A stretch of DNA of 42,308 nt from PVC group bacterium (GCA_003562335.1 PWVE01000198.1:1-42308); one strand, 5' to 3'. Shown: positions 28,293 through 38,320, counted from the first letter of the stretch. Notes: generated by a model from the letters alone, not told the origin. Translations and numbers: made by a program.

Positions 28293-29980
28293 TATGGCCC
28301 ACCCAAAACCCCATTTTCCAGCGGGAATGCCGCGCGGCTTTGCGCAGCCTCAAACTGCGCCTGGCCGTGCTAATCCTGCTGACCCTACCCGGCTTGCTGC
28401 TTTTTGCCCTCTGGCCGCGGACCGGCGTATTTTCCCTGCTCGATGCCCAGGAACTTTTCGTGGTCTTTCTTACGTCCCTGCTGGCTCTGTTGTGCTGCGC
28501 GACCCCCGTTATCACGGCCACGGCGATCACCGACGAAAAGGAGCGCCACACCTTTGAGCCGCTGTTCGTGACGTGCTTGACGCCACTCGACATTCTAACC
28601 GGCAAAATGTTTTCGGCTTGGTGCGTGGTGGCCCTGCTACTCGCCGCCTCGATGCCGGTCACGGCGTTGTGCGCTCTCAGCGGCGGTATCAGCCTGCGTT
28701 TTCTGGCGCACAGCTACGGCATCAGCTTGCTGGCGGTCGCCACCTATACACTCATGGGACTGGCCGTCAGCGCTTGGTGCCGTCGCAACCTGCAATCAAT
28801 GTTAATCACCTATCTTGTCCTGTTGATCCTGGCTGGCGCCGTCTGGTTGCCCGGTGTGCTGCTCCAGCCCTTCGCCGGCTGGCGGGAGGCAGGCCTTCTT
28901 ATCCGCAGCCTCAGCCCGTTCGAGGCGCTGCTGGCACTGTACGATCCGGCCCTGTATGAAGCGCGCTGGGGCCGCGTGAGCGCCGCGCTCACCGTGCAAC
29001 GGCACCTATGGGGTATGAGCGGTATCGCGACGCTCTGTTTCGTACTTTTTTGCGTCCGCATCTTCCGGCCGCAACGGGCGCGCCGTGACACGACCGGCCA
29101 TTCACGCTACGAGGACCGGCGCACCGGAGTCAAACGGACCCTCCACTTTCCCTTTTATCTGATCGATCCACTCAAGCGAAAGCAACCGATCGCCAACTGG
29201 CGCAACCCAGTCTTCGTGGCCGAGCTGCGCCGCAAGATTTTTGGCCATCCCAAGTTCATGCTGCGCACGCTGTCGGCTTGCCTGGCACTCAGCTTGGCGC
29301 TGCTTCTGCTGGTGGTAGCCCAATACGGTGTCTTTCTCTCCCCGGATCAGGTGCTGTTGAGCACGTTATTATTCCAATTCGCTATCATCTTTTTCTTCGC
29401 GCCGCTAGTCAGTAGCGACAGTCTCGCAGGTGAGCGGCAATCCGGCACCTTCGAGCACATCTGCATGGTCCCCCTCACCGCCCTGACGCTGGTCATCGGC
29501 AAGGTTAAGGCCGCTTTTTCGTATGTCCTGATCTTGATTCTGGGCAGCGCACCGGTCTTCGTCGCCATCCTCTATATTCAAATTGACCCGGACTACATGG
29601 CCCTGGCCTATTGGTTTGCGATCCTGCTGTGTGCAACGCTGACCTTCACCGTGTTCGGCTTGTGCGCGTCCAGCTTCATACCGCATACCGTCGGGGCCAC
29701 CGCCGTCAGCTACACGTTCGCGTTGCTGGGACTACTGGGCACTTCCAGCGTGCTGCTGTTCGGCGAGCGCATCGCACCAACCACACAAGCGGCGGTCCTG
29801 ATGTTTAACCCAGTGGCCGCCGTGATACAACTCCACTCCCGCGAATGGCTGGCGGATCTGCCCTACCTCTTCAACCGCCCGCTCTGGCAAAACACCTTAA
29901 TCGCCTACGCGGGTTTGTGCATAGTGATTCTGATGGTGACGGCCACCCGGGTCCACCACTTGTTCAACCGTCCTCATTAA
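28289..29980 (+). CDS. ABC-2 permease, two tandem permease modules in one chain
   Basis: Two copies of the NP(I/V)F.RE/ELR...ER..TFE.. pattern with TM bundles; 4-nt overlap with the ATPase gene. Confidence 0.85.
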   Translation: MIWPTQNPIFQRECRAALRSLKLRLAVLILLTLPGLLLFALWPRTGVFSLLDAQELFVVFLTSLLALLCCATPVITATAITDEKERHTFEPLFVTCLTPLDILTGKMFSAWCVVALLLAASMPVTALCALSGGISLRFLAHSYGISLLAVATYTLMGLAVSAWCRRNLQSMLITYLVLLILAGAVWLPGVLLQPFAGWREAGLLIRSLSPFEALLALYDPALYEARWGRVSAALTVQRHLWGMSGIATLCFVLFCVRIFRPQRARRDTTGHSRYEDRRTGVKRTLHFPFYLIDPLKRKQPIANWRNPVFVAELRRKIFGHPKFMLRTLSACLALSLALLLLVVAQYGVFLSPDQVLLSTLLFQFAIIFFFAPLVSSDSLAGERQSGTFEHICMVPLTALTLVIGKVKAAFSYVLILILGSAPVFVAILYIQIDPDYMALAYWFAILLCATLTFTVFGLCASSFIPHTVGATAVSYTFALLGLLGTSSVLLFGERIAPTTQAAVLMFNPVAAVIQLHSREWLADLPYLFNRPLWQNTLIAYAGLCIVILMVTATRVHHLFNRPH

Positions 29981-29995
29981 CCCAATGGAAAACTT

Positions 29996-31912
29996 ATGAC
30001 TTGGCCCTTATTCCAACATAATTGGCTGACAACGGTGCGCACCTGCGCGCTTATTCCGCTGCTGGTTCCCATCTGGCTAGAGCGCCCATTACGGGATGAG
30101 GATGTAGTGGTGGCCGTGCCCTCCGTCGTCGATGAGCACGCCGTTCGTTTCCAAGCGGAGGGCGTACAACAGGTTTTGGAGCCCTTCCGTACAGAACTAC
30201 TGCAGGACCTGGCCGCCACCGGACATCGTGCCGCCGTACCCGCGCTGCTAACGGCCGCGACGGAAGGTGCGACGGACATCTTGCAACTAAACGCCCTTAG
30301 TCAATTATCGGCACTACCGGTCACACCACGTGAACTGCAACCCATTGTGCGGCAACACCTCGCACGCCCGCAAGCGGACTTCCGCTACTGGGCCTGTCGG
30401 CTGGCCGCCCGTGCCGAGCTGACCGAACCGGACCTCGCAAATCTCACGGTCTTGGCCGTGCAGGACCCGGAGCCGCGCGTGCGCCTCGCCGCGCGCACGG
30501 TGCTCCCGCAACATGCAGGGGCCTACCCAGGTCACGCTGCACCTTGGCCGTGGCACCCGGACGATGACCTCGCCTTGCGCGTCGCGGGCTGGCCCACCAT
30601 CGCCGCTGCGCGCAATGCCCCCACCCGGGCCGCCGAGGCCCATGACCAACTGCGTCAAAACCCGTCAGCGGCCATTCGCCATGCGATCTGGACCGCTTGG
30701 GTTGAACATCAGCCTGACGTAGCGCGGACTTGGTGGCCGGACGCAGCCAAAGATGCCCATGCGGCCGTGCGGGCCGCCGTGGCGGAGCACGCCTCCGTCG
30801 TTGGACTTGATGACCCCGACCACCTTGCCTGGCTCATCACAGCGGCCCAAGCGGATCGCGACGCGCACGTGCGAATGACCGCATATGAGGCACTGGCCCC
30901 GGCCCCGCCTGACAAGGTCTGGGCCGCCGTCAAAAACGGTCTGGCCGATCCGGTCCCCTTTGTGCGGCGCGCGGCGGAAGACGCCACCGTGGCGGTGGGC
31001 GCTCATGTGCCCGCTGCACCCGCCGCATTGATGGCCCACGCTGCCGCAGCGCAGCCGGCCTCCCCCACCCGCGTACACTCCCTGCAAGCCCTTGCGCGGC
31101 TCAGCGCAGACGGCATTGTGACTTCTGGTGCTATCCCGGAGCTTGCCCCTGCACTATTGGATATAGGGGCGACCGAAAAGGATGCGGCGGTCTTGGTAGC
31201 TGCGCTGCGCCTACTCAAAGTATGGGCTTTGCCTGCCGGGCAATCCATCGCCCAGCAGCATGCCCGGCATGAAGATCCCCACGTACGAACGGCAGCCGCC
31301 CGACTGTTCGGCCGCGTGGGCGACGACACGGTGTATGATACCGTGGCCTTGATGATAAAGGATGATTCCGCCGAAGTGCGCCAGGCGGCTATCGAGGCAG
31401 CAGGCCACAGCGGCGACGCCCGCTTCAATCACGCCCTGCTCAATATTCTGCAAACCACGGCCCACGACTTGGCGGCCGACCGCGCCACCGCGATTTGGGC
31501 CGCCGCGCGCTTGGAAACCATCAACGACGACGTGATTGAGCGCATCCAGCATTTGGCCTCACGACCGATCGCCTCCATAGCAGGCGAACCCATATTCGAC
31601 CACGACCGCGTGCTCGCCTCCGCCATCTTGGCCAGCGCCCACATGGCGCGTCGCCATTCGGAATGGACTGGGCAATTCGAACAGTTACGAGACCTGTATG
31701 AACGCCATATCGAACGGGCCAAGCAGGTCACGCCAGGACCACCGCCCCGCCCGCTCACCAGTTTGTTGGAGAATGCATACCTGCTACAGGACCTGCCACG
31801 GCAGACGACCGCCTGGGTACAAGACGACCTTGATATCCCGGGCACCGCCGTATCCCCGCGCACACGTCGCATGCGCTATCGCGCCATTACATCCAAGCAG
31901 TCCTCTCCTTGA
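29996..31912 (+). CDS. HEAT-repeat domain protein
   Basis: Repeated helical pairs such as DPEPRVRLAARTVL, DAHVRMTAYEALA, PFVRRAAEDATVAVG, DPHVRTAAARLFG, SAEVRQAAIEAAG. Confidence 0.8.
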   Translation: MTWPLFQHNWLTTVRTCALIPLLVPIWLERPLRDEDVVVAVPSVVDEHAVRFQAEGVQQVLEPFRTELLQDLAATGHRAAVPALLTAATEGATDILQLNALSQLSALPVTPRELQPIVRQHLARPQADFRYWACRLAARAELTEPDLANLTVLAVQDPEPRVRLAARTVLPQHAGAYPGHAAPWPWHPDDDLALRVAGWPTIAAARNAPTRAAEAHDQLRQNPSAAIRHAIWTAWVEHQPDVARTWWPDAAKDAHAAVRAAVAEHASVVGLDDPDHLAWLITAAQADRDAHVRMTAYEALAPAPPDKVWAAVKNGLADPVPFVRRAAEDATVAVGAHVPAAPAALMAHAAAAQPASPTRVHSLQALARLSADGIVTSGAIPELAPALLDIGATEKDAAVLVAALRLLKVWALPAGQSIAQQHARHEDPHVRTAAARLFGRVGDDTVYDTVALMIKDDSAEVRQAAIEAAGHSGDARFNHALLNILQTTAHDLAADRATAIWAAARLETINDDVIERIQHLASRPIASIAGEPIFDHDRVLASAILASAHMARRHSEWTGQFEQLRDLYERHIERAKQVTPGPPPRPLTSLLENAYLLQDLPRQTTAWVQDDLDIPGTAVSPRTRRMRYRAITSKQSSP

Positions 31913-31918
31913 CAAACG

Positions 31919-33652
31919 TCAGGGCCTGTATTCTATGGGCCATCTTCCTTCTGCCTTGCACTTACCAAAAATAATATCGGCCGCAGCCTCAATACTTAGC
32001 GGTGTTACGCCAAGCTGAACGATTACGTTACGGGCCACTTTCTGGATGCACTGTTTTTCATACGGCGTATTGGCCAAAATGATGACCTTTTTGCCTCGGG
32101 CAATAAGTTTCTCCACCAGATCTGAATTGGACTTAATGTTGCTGCGGTAAAACCAATTCGACATAATAATCAGATCGAACCCGTCGCAATAGTTAAAAAC
32201 CGTCTGCTCTTCTTCCGGTGTCGCGATTGAGTTTGTCTCGATATAGCTTAACTCGTCAGAATAACGCCTGAGCTGGTCATACAATATCCCCGAATACCAA
32301 CCGCCGTCGTGCGGACAGTATATCCTCGGATAACGCTGTTCGATAACCAGTGCGCGGGTGTTTGGGGCTAGCGGCAGCAAGTGGTCTTCATCACGCAAGA
32401 GACAAATACTCTTACCGTTCACTTCCCTGCTCACCTCTATGATATGTTGGTCGTTCAATACATCATCCACCGACTCTGCCGGCAGGCCGCCGCTCTCAAA
32501 TAAGCCGGCATTCGCATAGGATTCAAGGATGCGATAGACCTTCTCATCCAGTTCACTTTCCGGTAGTTCATTATCCTCAACCGCGCGTTTGATGCGTGCG
32601 ACGGCCTTCGGAATGATGTGGGCAATGGGATCGGCACCGTCCACCATACGCAGTAGAAACATATCCGCACCCGCCTGCAGCGTTTTGAGACACGCGGTGA
32701 CGATATCATATTTCAGGATAATGCCGCCCATGCCCAATGCGTCGGTGGTGATCACCCCCTTGAAGTTCATCTTATCCCGCAGAACGCCCTTCAGCATTTT
32801 TTCTGAAAGGGTGGCCACTTCCTTATCGTCTACGGCAGGATAAATGGTATGGGCCGTCATCACGGCGGGCAACGCGTCATTTTCGATCAGAACCCGGTAC
32901 GGCAGCAAATCACGATTCCAGAGGGTGTCATAATCAATATCGATAACCGGAATCTCGTGGTGTGCATCCATGGTGGAATCGCCGCGTCCCGGGAAATGTT
33001 TGCCGGTCGCAATGACCCCGGCCGCCTTAAATCCGCGCGCCTGTTGAAGGGCGTACTCCGCCACGACTTCAGCCCGATCACTGAACGCCCGGGTGTAGAT
33101 TTCCGGGTTTTCCGGGTTCACATTCACATCAAGAATGGGCGAATGAATCATATTTAGGCCGCACGCCCGGGCCATTCGTCCCAGCGCATGTGCCGCTTCA
33201 TAAGCCATTTGGGGATTATCGCCGGCGACAAGCCCCATCGGCTTGGGGAAGACATGCGCGCCACCAAAGGTAAGATCGCGGGAAAACCCGCCTTCCTGGT
33301 CAAATTGTACCCGCAACGGAATACCGGACTTGGCCATCGCCTGCTGTAAGTACGTTTTTACGGTCGCGGAATATTGCGCCAATGTGACGCTGGGCGCATC
33401 CGCGTCTTTAGAGGTCACATAAAGACGGTCAACATTTTGGCGACCGACGTCGCGATCTCGCTTATGCAGAACCAGTTTTTGTTGAAACCGGTCTGACGGG
33501 ACAACGCGTATACCGCCGCAATGGTAATCCAGCACGTACCCCTCAAAAGCGGGCGAATAGGTGGTACCCTCAACGATAACGGTAATCAGCAACCCGATCT
33601 TCTGTTCCAAGCTCAGGGTGTTCAATTTTTCTTTGAGATACTCATTATTCAC
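31919..33652 (-). CDS. glycoside hydrolase family 3 (NagZ-like N-terminal domain)
   Basis: KHFPGRGDSTMDAHHEIPVID, FDQEGGFSRDL, GVITTDALGMGGI; additional C-terminal domain. Confidence 0.85.
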   Translation of the reverse strand: MNNEYLKEKLNTLSLEQKIGLLITVIVEGTTYSPAFEGYVLDYHCGGIRVVPSDRFQQKLVLHKRDRDVGRQNVDRLYVTSKDADAPSVTLAQYSATVKTYLQQAMAKSGIPLRVQFDQEGGFSRDLTFGGAHVFPKPMGLVAGDNPQMAYEAAHALGRMARACGLNMIHSPILDVNVNPENPEIYTRAFSDRAEVVAEYALQQARGFKAAGVIATGKHFPGRGDSTMDAHHEIPVIDIDYDTLWNRDLLPYRVLIENDALPAVMTAHTIYPAVDDKEVATLSEKMLKGVLRDKMNFKGVITTDALGMGGIILKYDIVTACLKTLQAGADMFLLRMVDGADPIAHIIPKAVARIKRAVEDNELPESELDEKVYRILESYANAGLFESGGLPAESVDDVLNDQHIIEVSREVNGKSICLLRDEDHLLPLAPNTRALVIEQRYPRIYCPHDGGWYSGILYDQLRRYSDELSYIETNSIATPEEEQTVFNYCDGFDLIIMSNWFYRSNIKSNSDLVEKLIARGKKVIILANTPYEKQCIQKVARNVIVQLGVTPLSIEAAADIIFGKCKAEGRWPIEYRP

Positions 33653-33724
33653 GTCATTTGTCCCTTCAGCACCTTGCTGGGCAAGGCATTAATCTAACGC
33701 GTACTCCGATTGTTTACCGGGCAC

Positions 33725-34600
33725 CTAAATCGTTTCCCATGGCGTGACATCAGCTAAGCGTTGTTTAAATTCCGTAATTAGCCCCGACTCATAATCTCCG
33801 CCATAACTACCATTCAAAAACTTATCGAGTGCGGTCTCGAAGAGCACTTCCCAAGACTCCTCCTCATGACCGGGCACAATGGGGTAGAAAAGCGCCCCAT
33901 TGACCTTGGCCGCATTCAGGTCACCCAGGGCATCACCAACCATAAGTATTTTATCGGGGTCGTACTTGCCGACAGCCGCTTGCTGTATGTGCTCGGCTTT
34001 GGTGCCGTGTTCCTGGCCGGCAATGAAGCGCACATATTTATCCATTCCATTTTCACACCACTCTCGTTCCAGCGCAGCCACCGGGGTCTGGGAAACCACC
34101 AGGATATCTGCCAAGGATACCGCTTTTTCCAAAAGATCCTTCACGTAAGGAAATGGCGGAAGTAGCGTATCCATCTCTTCAATATTTCGATTTACCTCCA
34201 ATGACCACGCTAAAGCTGTTTTTAAGGCCGGGTCATTGTTTGATTTCAGGTATTCTTCCAATGTGGCATTACTCAACTTGGATTCGGCTTGTGTCCACTC
34301 AATCAACGCTGTCAGGTCCGGCCAGGACAGGTCACGACGTTGCAAATCCTTACGTTGCTTCAGGTAATCAAACATTTTGACTAAAGCCAAAAAGCGATTA
34401 CAGCCCCTGGTTTCGGAATACAGATTAACGAAATCCCATACTTGGCGGGCGTATTTGGAAATGCCTTGCAATCCCCAGTTTTTTATCACGGCCGGACAGA
34501 AACATTCCTTATGCTTCAGCTCCATGGAATCAAACACACAACCGTCTGAATCGAGCCCTATAAAGAAGTCATGGTTTGTATTTAGATCGATCAAGTTCAT
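33725..34600 (-). CDS. HAD-family hydrolase
   Basis: FIGLDSDGCVFDSM motif I, LVVSQTP motif II, KILMVGDALGDLNAAK motif IV. Start at MNLIDL with upstream GAAAGG. Confidence 0.82.
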   Translation of the reverse strand: MNLIDLNTNHDFFIGLDSDGCVFDSMELKHKECFCPAVIKNWGLQGISKYARQVWDFVNLYSETRGCNRFLALVKMFDYLKQRKDLQRRDLSWPDLTALIEWTQAESKLSNATLEEYLKSNNDPALKTALAWSLEVNRNIEEMDTLLPPFPYVKDLLEKAVSLADILVVSQTPVAALEREWCENGMDKYVRFIAGQEHGTKAEHIQQAAVGKYDPDKILMVGDALGDLNAAKVNGALFYPIVPGHEEESWEVLFETALDKFLNGSYGGDYESGLITEFKQRLADVTPWETI

Positions 34601-34613
34601 ATCAGCCTTTCTT

Positions 34614-35336
34614 TCATAATCCACCCGGAATAAAGGGGTGGCAACGTCCATCTATCATTTGCACGGTGCGGTCGCAGCGTGCCGCCAGTGCTTCGTTGTG
34701 CGTGACTAGCACGAGGGTGTGACCCCGGTCTTTGGTGAGGGCGAAGAGGTGGTGCAGGACCTGCTCGCCGGTTTTGGAATCGAGATTCCCGGTGGGTTCG
34801 TCAGCCAGCACGATAGCGGGGTCGTTCATCAAGGCCCGCGCCAATGCCGCCCGCTGCAACTCGCCGCCGGAAAGCTCTAGGGGCCGATGGCCGACTCGGT
34901 CCGCTAAACCGACTTGGTCCAACAAAGATCGCGCCCGGTCCCGTTGGTGGGCGGCGTCGTGAATCCATTGCCACCGCCGCATCATGGGTAGCAACACATT
35001 CTCCAAAATCGTGAGTTCGGGCAGCAAATGATACGATTGAAACACAAACCCGAAAGCGGCCGCCCGGCGTGCGGCCCGGCGTGCGGCTGACCACCGGAAT
35101 AGATCGGCTCCTTCATAATAAACAGTACCCTGCGTGGGCCGGTCCAGCCCGCCCATGACATGCAAGAGTGTGCTTTTACCGGCCCCGCTGGCCCCCATTA
35201 TGGCCAACGCTTCGCCACGCCGCACTTCCAAGTCAACCCCGCGTAACACCGGTATCCGGTTACGCAGCAGTGCGAATTCGCGATGCACACCCTGCACGCT
35301 AAGGAGCACGTCGGAGGTTTGGTTTGGCTTATTCAT
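34614..35336 (-). CDS. lolD: lipoprotein-releasing system ATP-binding protein
   Basis: GASGAGKSTLLHVMGGLDRPTQG, ELSGGELQRAALARALMNDPAIVLADEPTGNLDSKTG. Paired with the LolC/E-like permease. Confidence 0.88.
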   Translation of the reverse strand: MNKPNQTSDVLLSVQGVHREFALLRNRIPVLRGVDLEVRRGEALAIMGASGAGKSTLLHVMGGLDRPTQGTVYYEGADLFRWSAARRAARRAAAFGFVFQSYHLLPELTILENVLLPMMRRWQWIHDAAHQRDRARSLLDQVGLADRVGHRPLELSGGELQRAALARALMNDPAIVLADEPTGNLDSKTGEQVLHHLFALTKDRGHTLVLVTHNEALAARCDRTVQMIDGRCHPFIPGGL

Positions 35337-36561
35337 TTCGCAACGCCTGCGCAGGGTCCAATCGGGCTGCGCGATACGCGGGCACAATGCCCGCCAAGGT
35401 ACAAATAATCATGACCACCACCGCGATCACCACCAAGTCTGTGCCCGAGGTGCTGGCGGGGATCTCGCTCAAATGATACAGTTCTTTGGGGAATAGTTCC
35501 CATCCAAATCGCTCACTTAACCAGTACATGAGATTGTTGCGATGCCGCAATATCCACAAGCCGCTACCAATCCCCAAGGCCGTGCCGAGCACGCCTTCCA
35601 CCCAGCCTTGCCAGAAAAACACGCGCATGATCTGCCCGGACGAAAAACCCAGGGCCTTGAGCAAGCCAATCTCGCGCGTCTTTTGGACCGTCAAAGTGAT
35701 CAACGTATTGGTTATGCCAAAGGCGGCGACAATGGTGATGAAGATAAGTAAAAAAAACATCATATTCTTCTCCACGCGCAGGGCCGCAAACAATTGCCGG
35801 TTCAGCTCCATCCACGTGCGGGTCGTGACATCCGGGCCCAGCACCGCTTGCAGCCGCTCAGCTACCTGATGCGCACGGTAGGGATCCGTGGTCATGACTT
35901 GAATGCCGTGCACACCAGTCTCCATGCCTTGCAGTTCCCGGGCCATTTCCAGCGAGGTTAAGGCGTAACCCATATCAAAATCCCACATCCCCAGCTCGTA
36001 AATGCCGGCCACATAGAGCGCTTCCGGCAAACGGATTTCGTCGGTCCCTATGAAGTGCTGCGGGGAAAAAACCAGCAGCTCATCGCCCAGACGGGCACCA
36101 ATCTGGTTGGCTAAATCATGGCCTAAAATGATTTCGTCAAAAGCCGGATCGAAATCGCCCACGACCAAATGTTCCGGGACCCTACTCACGCGGCGCTCAT
36201 ATTCAGGGTCAATCCCGCGGATGAGCGGCGTAAAAATCCGTTCCCCCTGCTGGATAAAAGCCAACCCCTCTATGAACGGTGCGGCTCCCGCCACCCCCTC
36301 GACCGCTTCGATCTGCTCAATTAAAGCCAGCGGTTCTTCGAGATAGCCGTAACCGGTGATGGTGATGTGCGCATTAAAACTAAGAATCTTGTCACGCCAC
36401 ATGTGGTCAAACCCGCTCATGACGGACAACACAATCACGAGGACCGCGACGCCCAGCATAACGCCCAACACCGAAATAACCGTGATCACCGAAACGAACG
36501 TACGTTTCGGTTTCAGGTATTTCAGGGCCAGGAATAGAGAAAAAGGTAATGGTATTTTCAT
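35329..36561 (-). CDS. lolC: LolC/LolE-family permease
   Basis: SLFLALKYLKPKRTFVSVITVISVLGVMLGVAVLVIVLSVMSGF and the C-terminal FtsX-like TM block. Confidence 0.9.
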   Translation of the reverse strand: MKIPLPFSLFLALKYLKPKRTFVSVITVISVLGVMLGVAVLVIVLSVMSGFDHMWRDKILSFNAHITITGYGYLEEPLALIEQIEAVEGVAGAAPFIEGLAFIQQGERIFTPLIRGIDPEYERRVSRVPEHLVVGDFDPAFDEIILGHDLANQIGARLGDELLVFSPQHFIGTDEIRLPEALYVAGIYELGMWDFDMGYALTSLEMARELQGMETGVHGIQVMTTDPYRAHQVAERLQAVLGPDVTTRTWMELNRQLFAALRVEKNMMFFLLIFITIVAAFGITNTLITLTVQKTREIGLLKALGFSSGQIMRVFFWQGWVEGVLGTALGIGSGLWILRHRNNLMYWLSERFGWELFPKELYHLSEIPASTSGTDLVVIAVVVMIICTLAGIVPAYRAARLDPAQALRNE

Positions 36562-36623
36562 GGCAACAAGTTCGTTCCGTCCCTAATCTGGCACGGATTT
36601 AGCCGGGCGACAAGTATGACCAT

Positions 36624-38066
36624 TTACGTTTTAGGCCGTAATTGCGGGAATAAAATGACGTCCCGGATTGCGTCCACTTGTGACAAAATCATGATCAGAC
36701 GATCAATACCGATCCCCATTCCGCCGGCTGGCGGCATGCCGTGCTCCAGCGCCAGCAGAAAATCCTCATCGATTTTGGAGGCGTCACCGCCCGCCTGTTC
36801 TTCGAATCGACGCCTTTGTTCCAACGGATCGTTCAGTTCTTCATAGCCCGGCGCGATCTCGCGACCACCAATAATGAGCTCAAACACATCCACCGATTCC
36901 GGATCGTCGGTACACGTTTTGGCCAGTGGCACCAATTCTTTGGGTAGGCGGGTGACAAATGTCGGGTTCTGTAACGTTTTTTCGATACACTTTTCAAAGA
37001 CTTCCTGTGTGCAGTCAACGGCCGACCAGTCGGGGTCCACCGCCACGCCCAACGATTCCGCCCGCGCCGCACGCCCGGCCGCGTCGAGCTCAAACCAGTC
37101 CGTCCCTGCCCGTTCCCGCACCAAATCTCGGTACGGAATTGCGCGCCAAGGCTGGGTCAGATCGACTTGCGTATCGCCTTCGCCAAAAACAAGCTGGCCG
37201 TACACCGTTTGGGCCACATGGCTGATCAGGTCGGTAACGAGTGCCATCATAGACTGCACATTGCCATACGCTTCGTATATTTCGCACATGGTGAACTCAG
37301 GATTGTGGTAGCGGCTCAATCCTTCGTTGCGGAAGTTGCGATTCAACTCAAAAACCCGGTCGAACCCGCCGACCAGCAGTCGTTTTAAGTATAATTCCGG
37401 GGCAATCCGCAGATACACATCGGTGTTCAGTGCCTCGTAATGTGTCTTGAAAGGGGTAGCGGCCGCTCCGCCGGGCATCGCCTGCATCATCGGCGTTTCC
37501 ACCTCCAAAAACTTGCGCTCATAGAGGAAATCGCGGATAGCCTTGATGGCTTCGGACCGTTGGCGGAACACCTTGCACGCGTTGGTGTTGGCCATCAGGT
37601 CCAGATACCGTTGGCGATAGCGGATCTCCACATCTTGCAGGCCGTGCCACTTGGCGGGCGGTGGCTGCAGGGCTTTAGCCAGCAGCGTCCACTCCTTCAC
37701 CTTTAGCGTGCGTTCCCCCATACGGGTCACAAACAGCTCGCCATGCACGCCAATGTGATCACCTAAATCCAGCAACTTGAAAGCCTGAAAAGCCTCGTCA
37801 CCTACGGTTTCCTTGCGGACGTATATCTGGAAACGGCCGCTGGCATCCTGCAGATGGGCAAAAATGCTTTTGCCCATCGTGCGCAAGGTCGCGATGCGAC
37901 CCGCTATGCGCGCCTCGCTATCTTCCGTAAACGCAGCATTCACCTCCGCCAACGACCCGCTACGCGCAAAGGCCCCGCCAAAGGGGGTATAGCCCCGGGC
38001 CGCCAAGGCCTCCAAATTGGCCTGCCGTTGCGCTCGAAATGCATTATCGTCATTTGTATCGTTCAT
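36624..38066 (-). CDS. lysS: lysyl-tRNA synthetase, class II
   Basis: RIATLRTMGKSIFAHLQDASGRFQIYV, FRNEGLSRYHNPEFTMCEIYEAYG, GMGIGIDRLIMILSQVDAIRDVILFPQLRP. Confidence 0.96.
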   Translation of the reverse strand: MNDTNDDNAFRAQRQANLEALAARGYTPFGGAFARSGSLAEVNAAFTEDSEARIAGRIATLRTMGKSIFAHLQDASGRFQIYVRKETVGDEAFQAFKLLDLGDHIGVHGELFVTRMGERTLKVKEWTLLAKALQPPPAKWHGLQDVEIRYRQRYLDLMANTNACKVFRQRSEAIKAIRDFLYERKFLEVETPMMQAMPGGAAATPFKTHYEALNTDVYLRIAPELYLKRLLVGGFDRVFELNRNFRNEGLSRYHNPEFTMCEIYEAYGNVQSMMALVTDLISHVAQTVYGQLVFGEGDTQVDLTQPWRAIPYRDLVRERAGTDWFELDAAGRAARAESLGVAVDPDWSAVDCTQEVFEKCIEKTLQNPTFVTRLPKELVPLAKTCTDDPESVDVFELIIGGREIAPGYEELNDPLEQRRRFEEQAGGDASKIDEDFLLALEHGMPPAGGMGIGIDRLIMILSQVDAIRDVILFPQLRPKT

Positions 38067-38094
38067 TATCCCACTCCTTCAAATTCACCGGGCC

Positions 38095-38123
38095 AACATA
38101 CGGATGATCAGCCCGTTAGACAA
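38095..38123 (-). promoter_or_regulatory. candidate lysS promoter
   Basis: On minus strand TTGTCT, 17-nt spacer, TATGTT; GGAG RBS before lysS. Confidence 0.4.
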
Positions 38124-38138
38124 GCAGTACTCGCCGCG

Positions 38139-38320
38139 CTAGCCCGCATTTCTCACCAACTTCGTAGCGAGAGCGTGGAGCGTGCGGCATAGCGGGTGCG
38201 CGGCGCAGGGCCGCGGGCGACGGTGTGTTGAAACACATTGAGGTCGCCGCGCAAGTCGCGTGCCCGATATGACGTGCTATCCGCGCTCGGAGTAGATGGC
38301 TGGTGAGAAATGCGGGCTAG
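38139..38320. repeat. 182-bp inverted-repeat long-hairpin element
   Basis: Exact 20-nt inverted repeats CTAGCCCGCATTTCTCACCA (38139-38158) and TGGTGAGAAATGCGGGCTAG (38301-38320), plus inner arms 38171-38203 / 38256-38288 and a central GTGTTgaAACAC hairpin. Confidence 0.8.
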
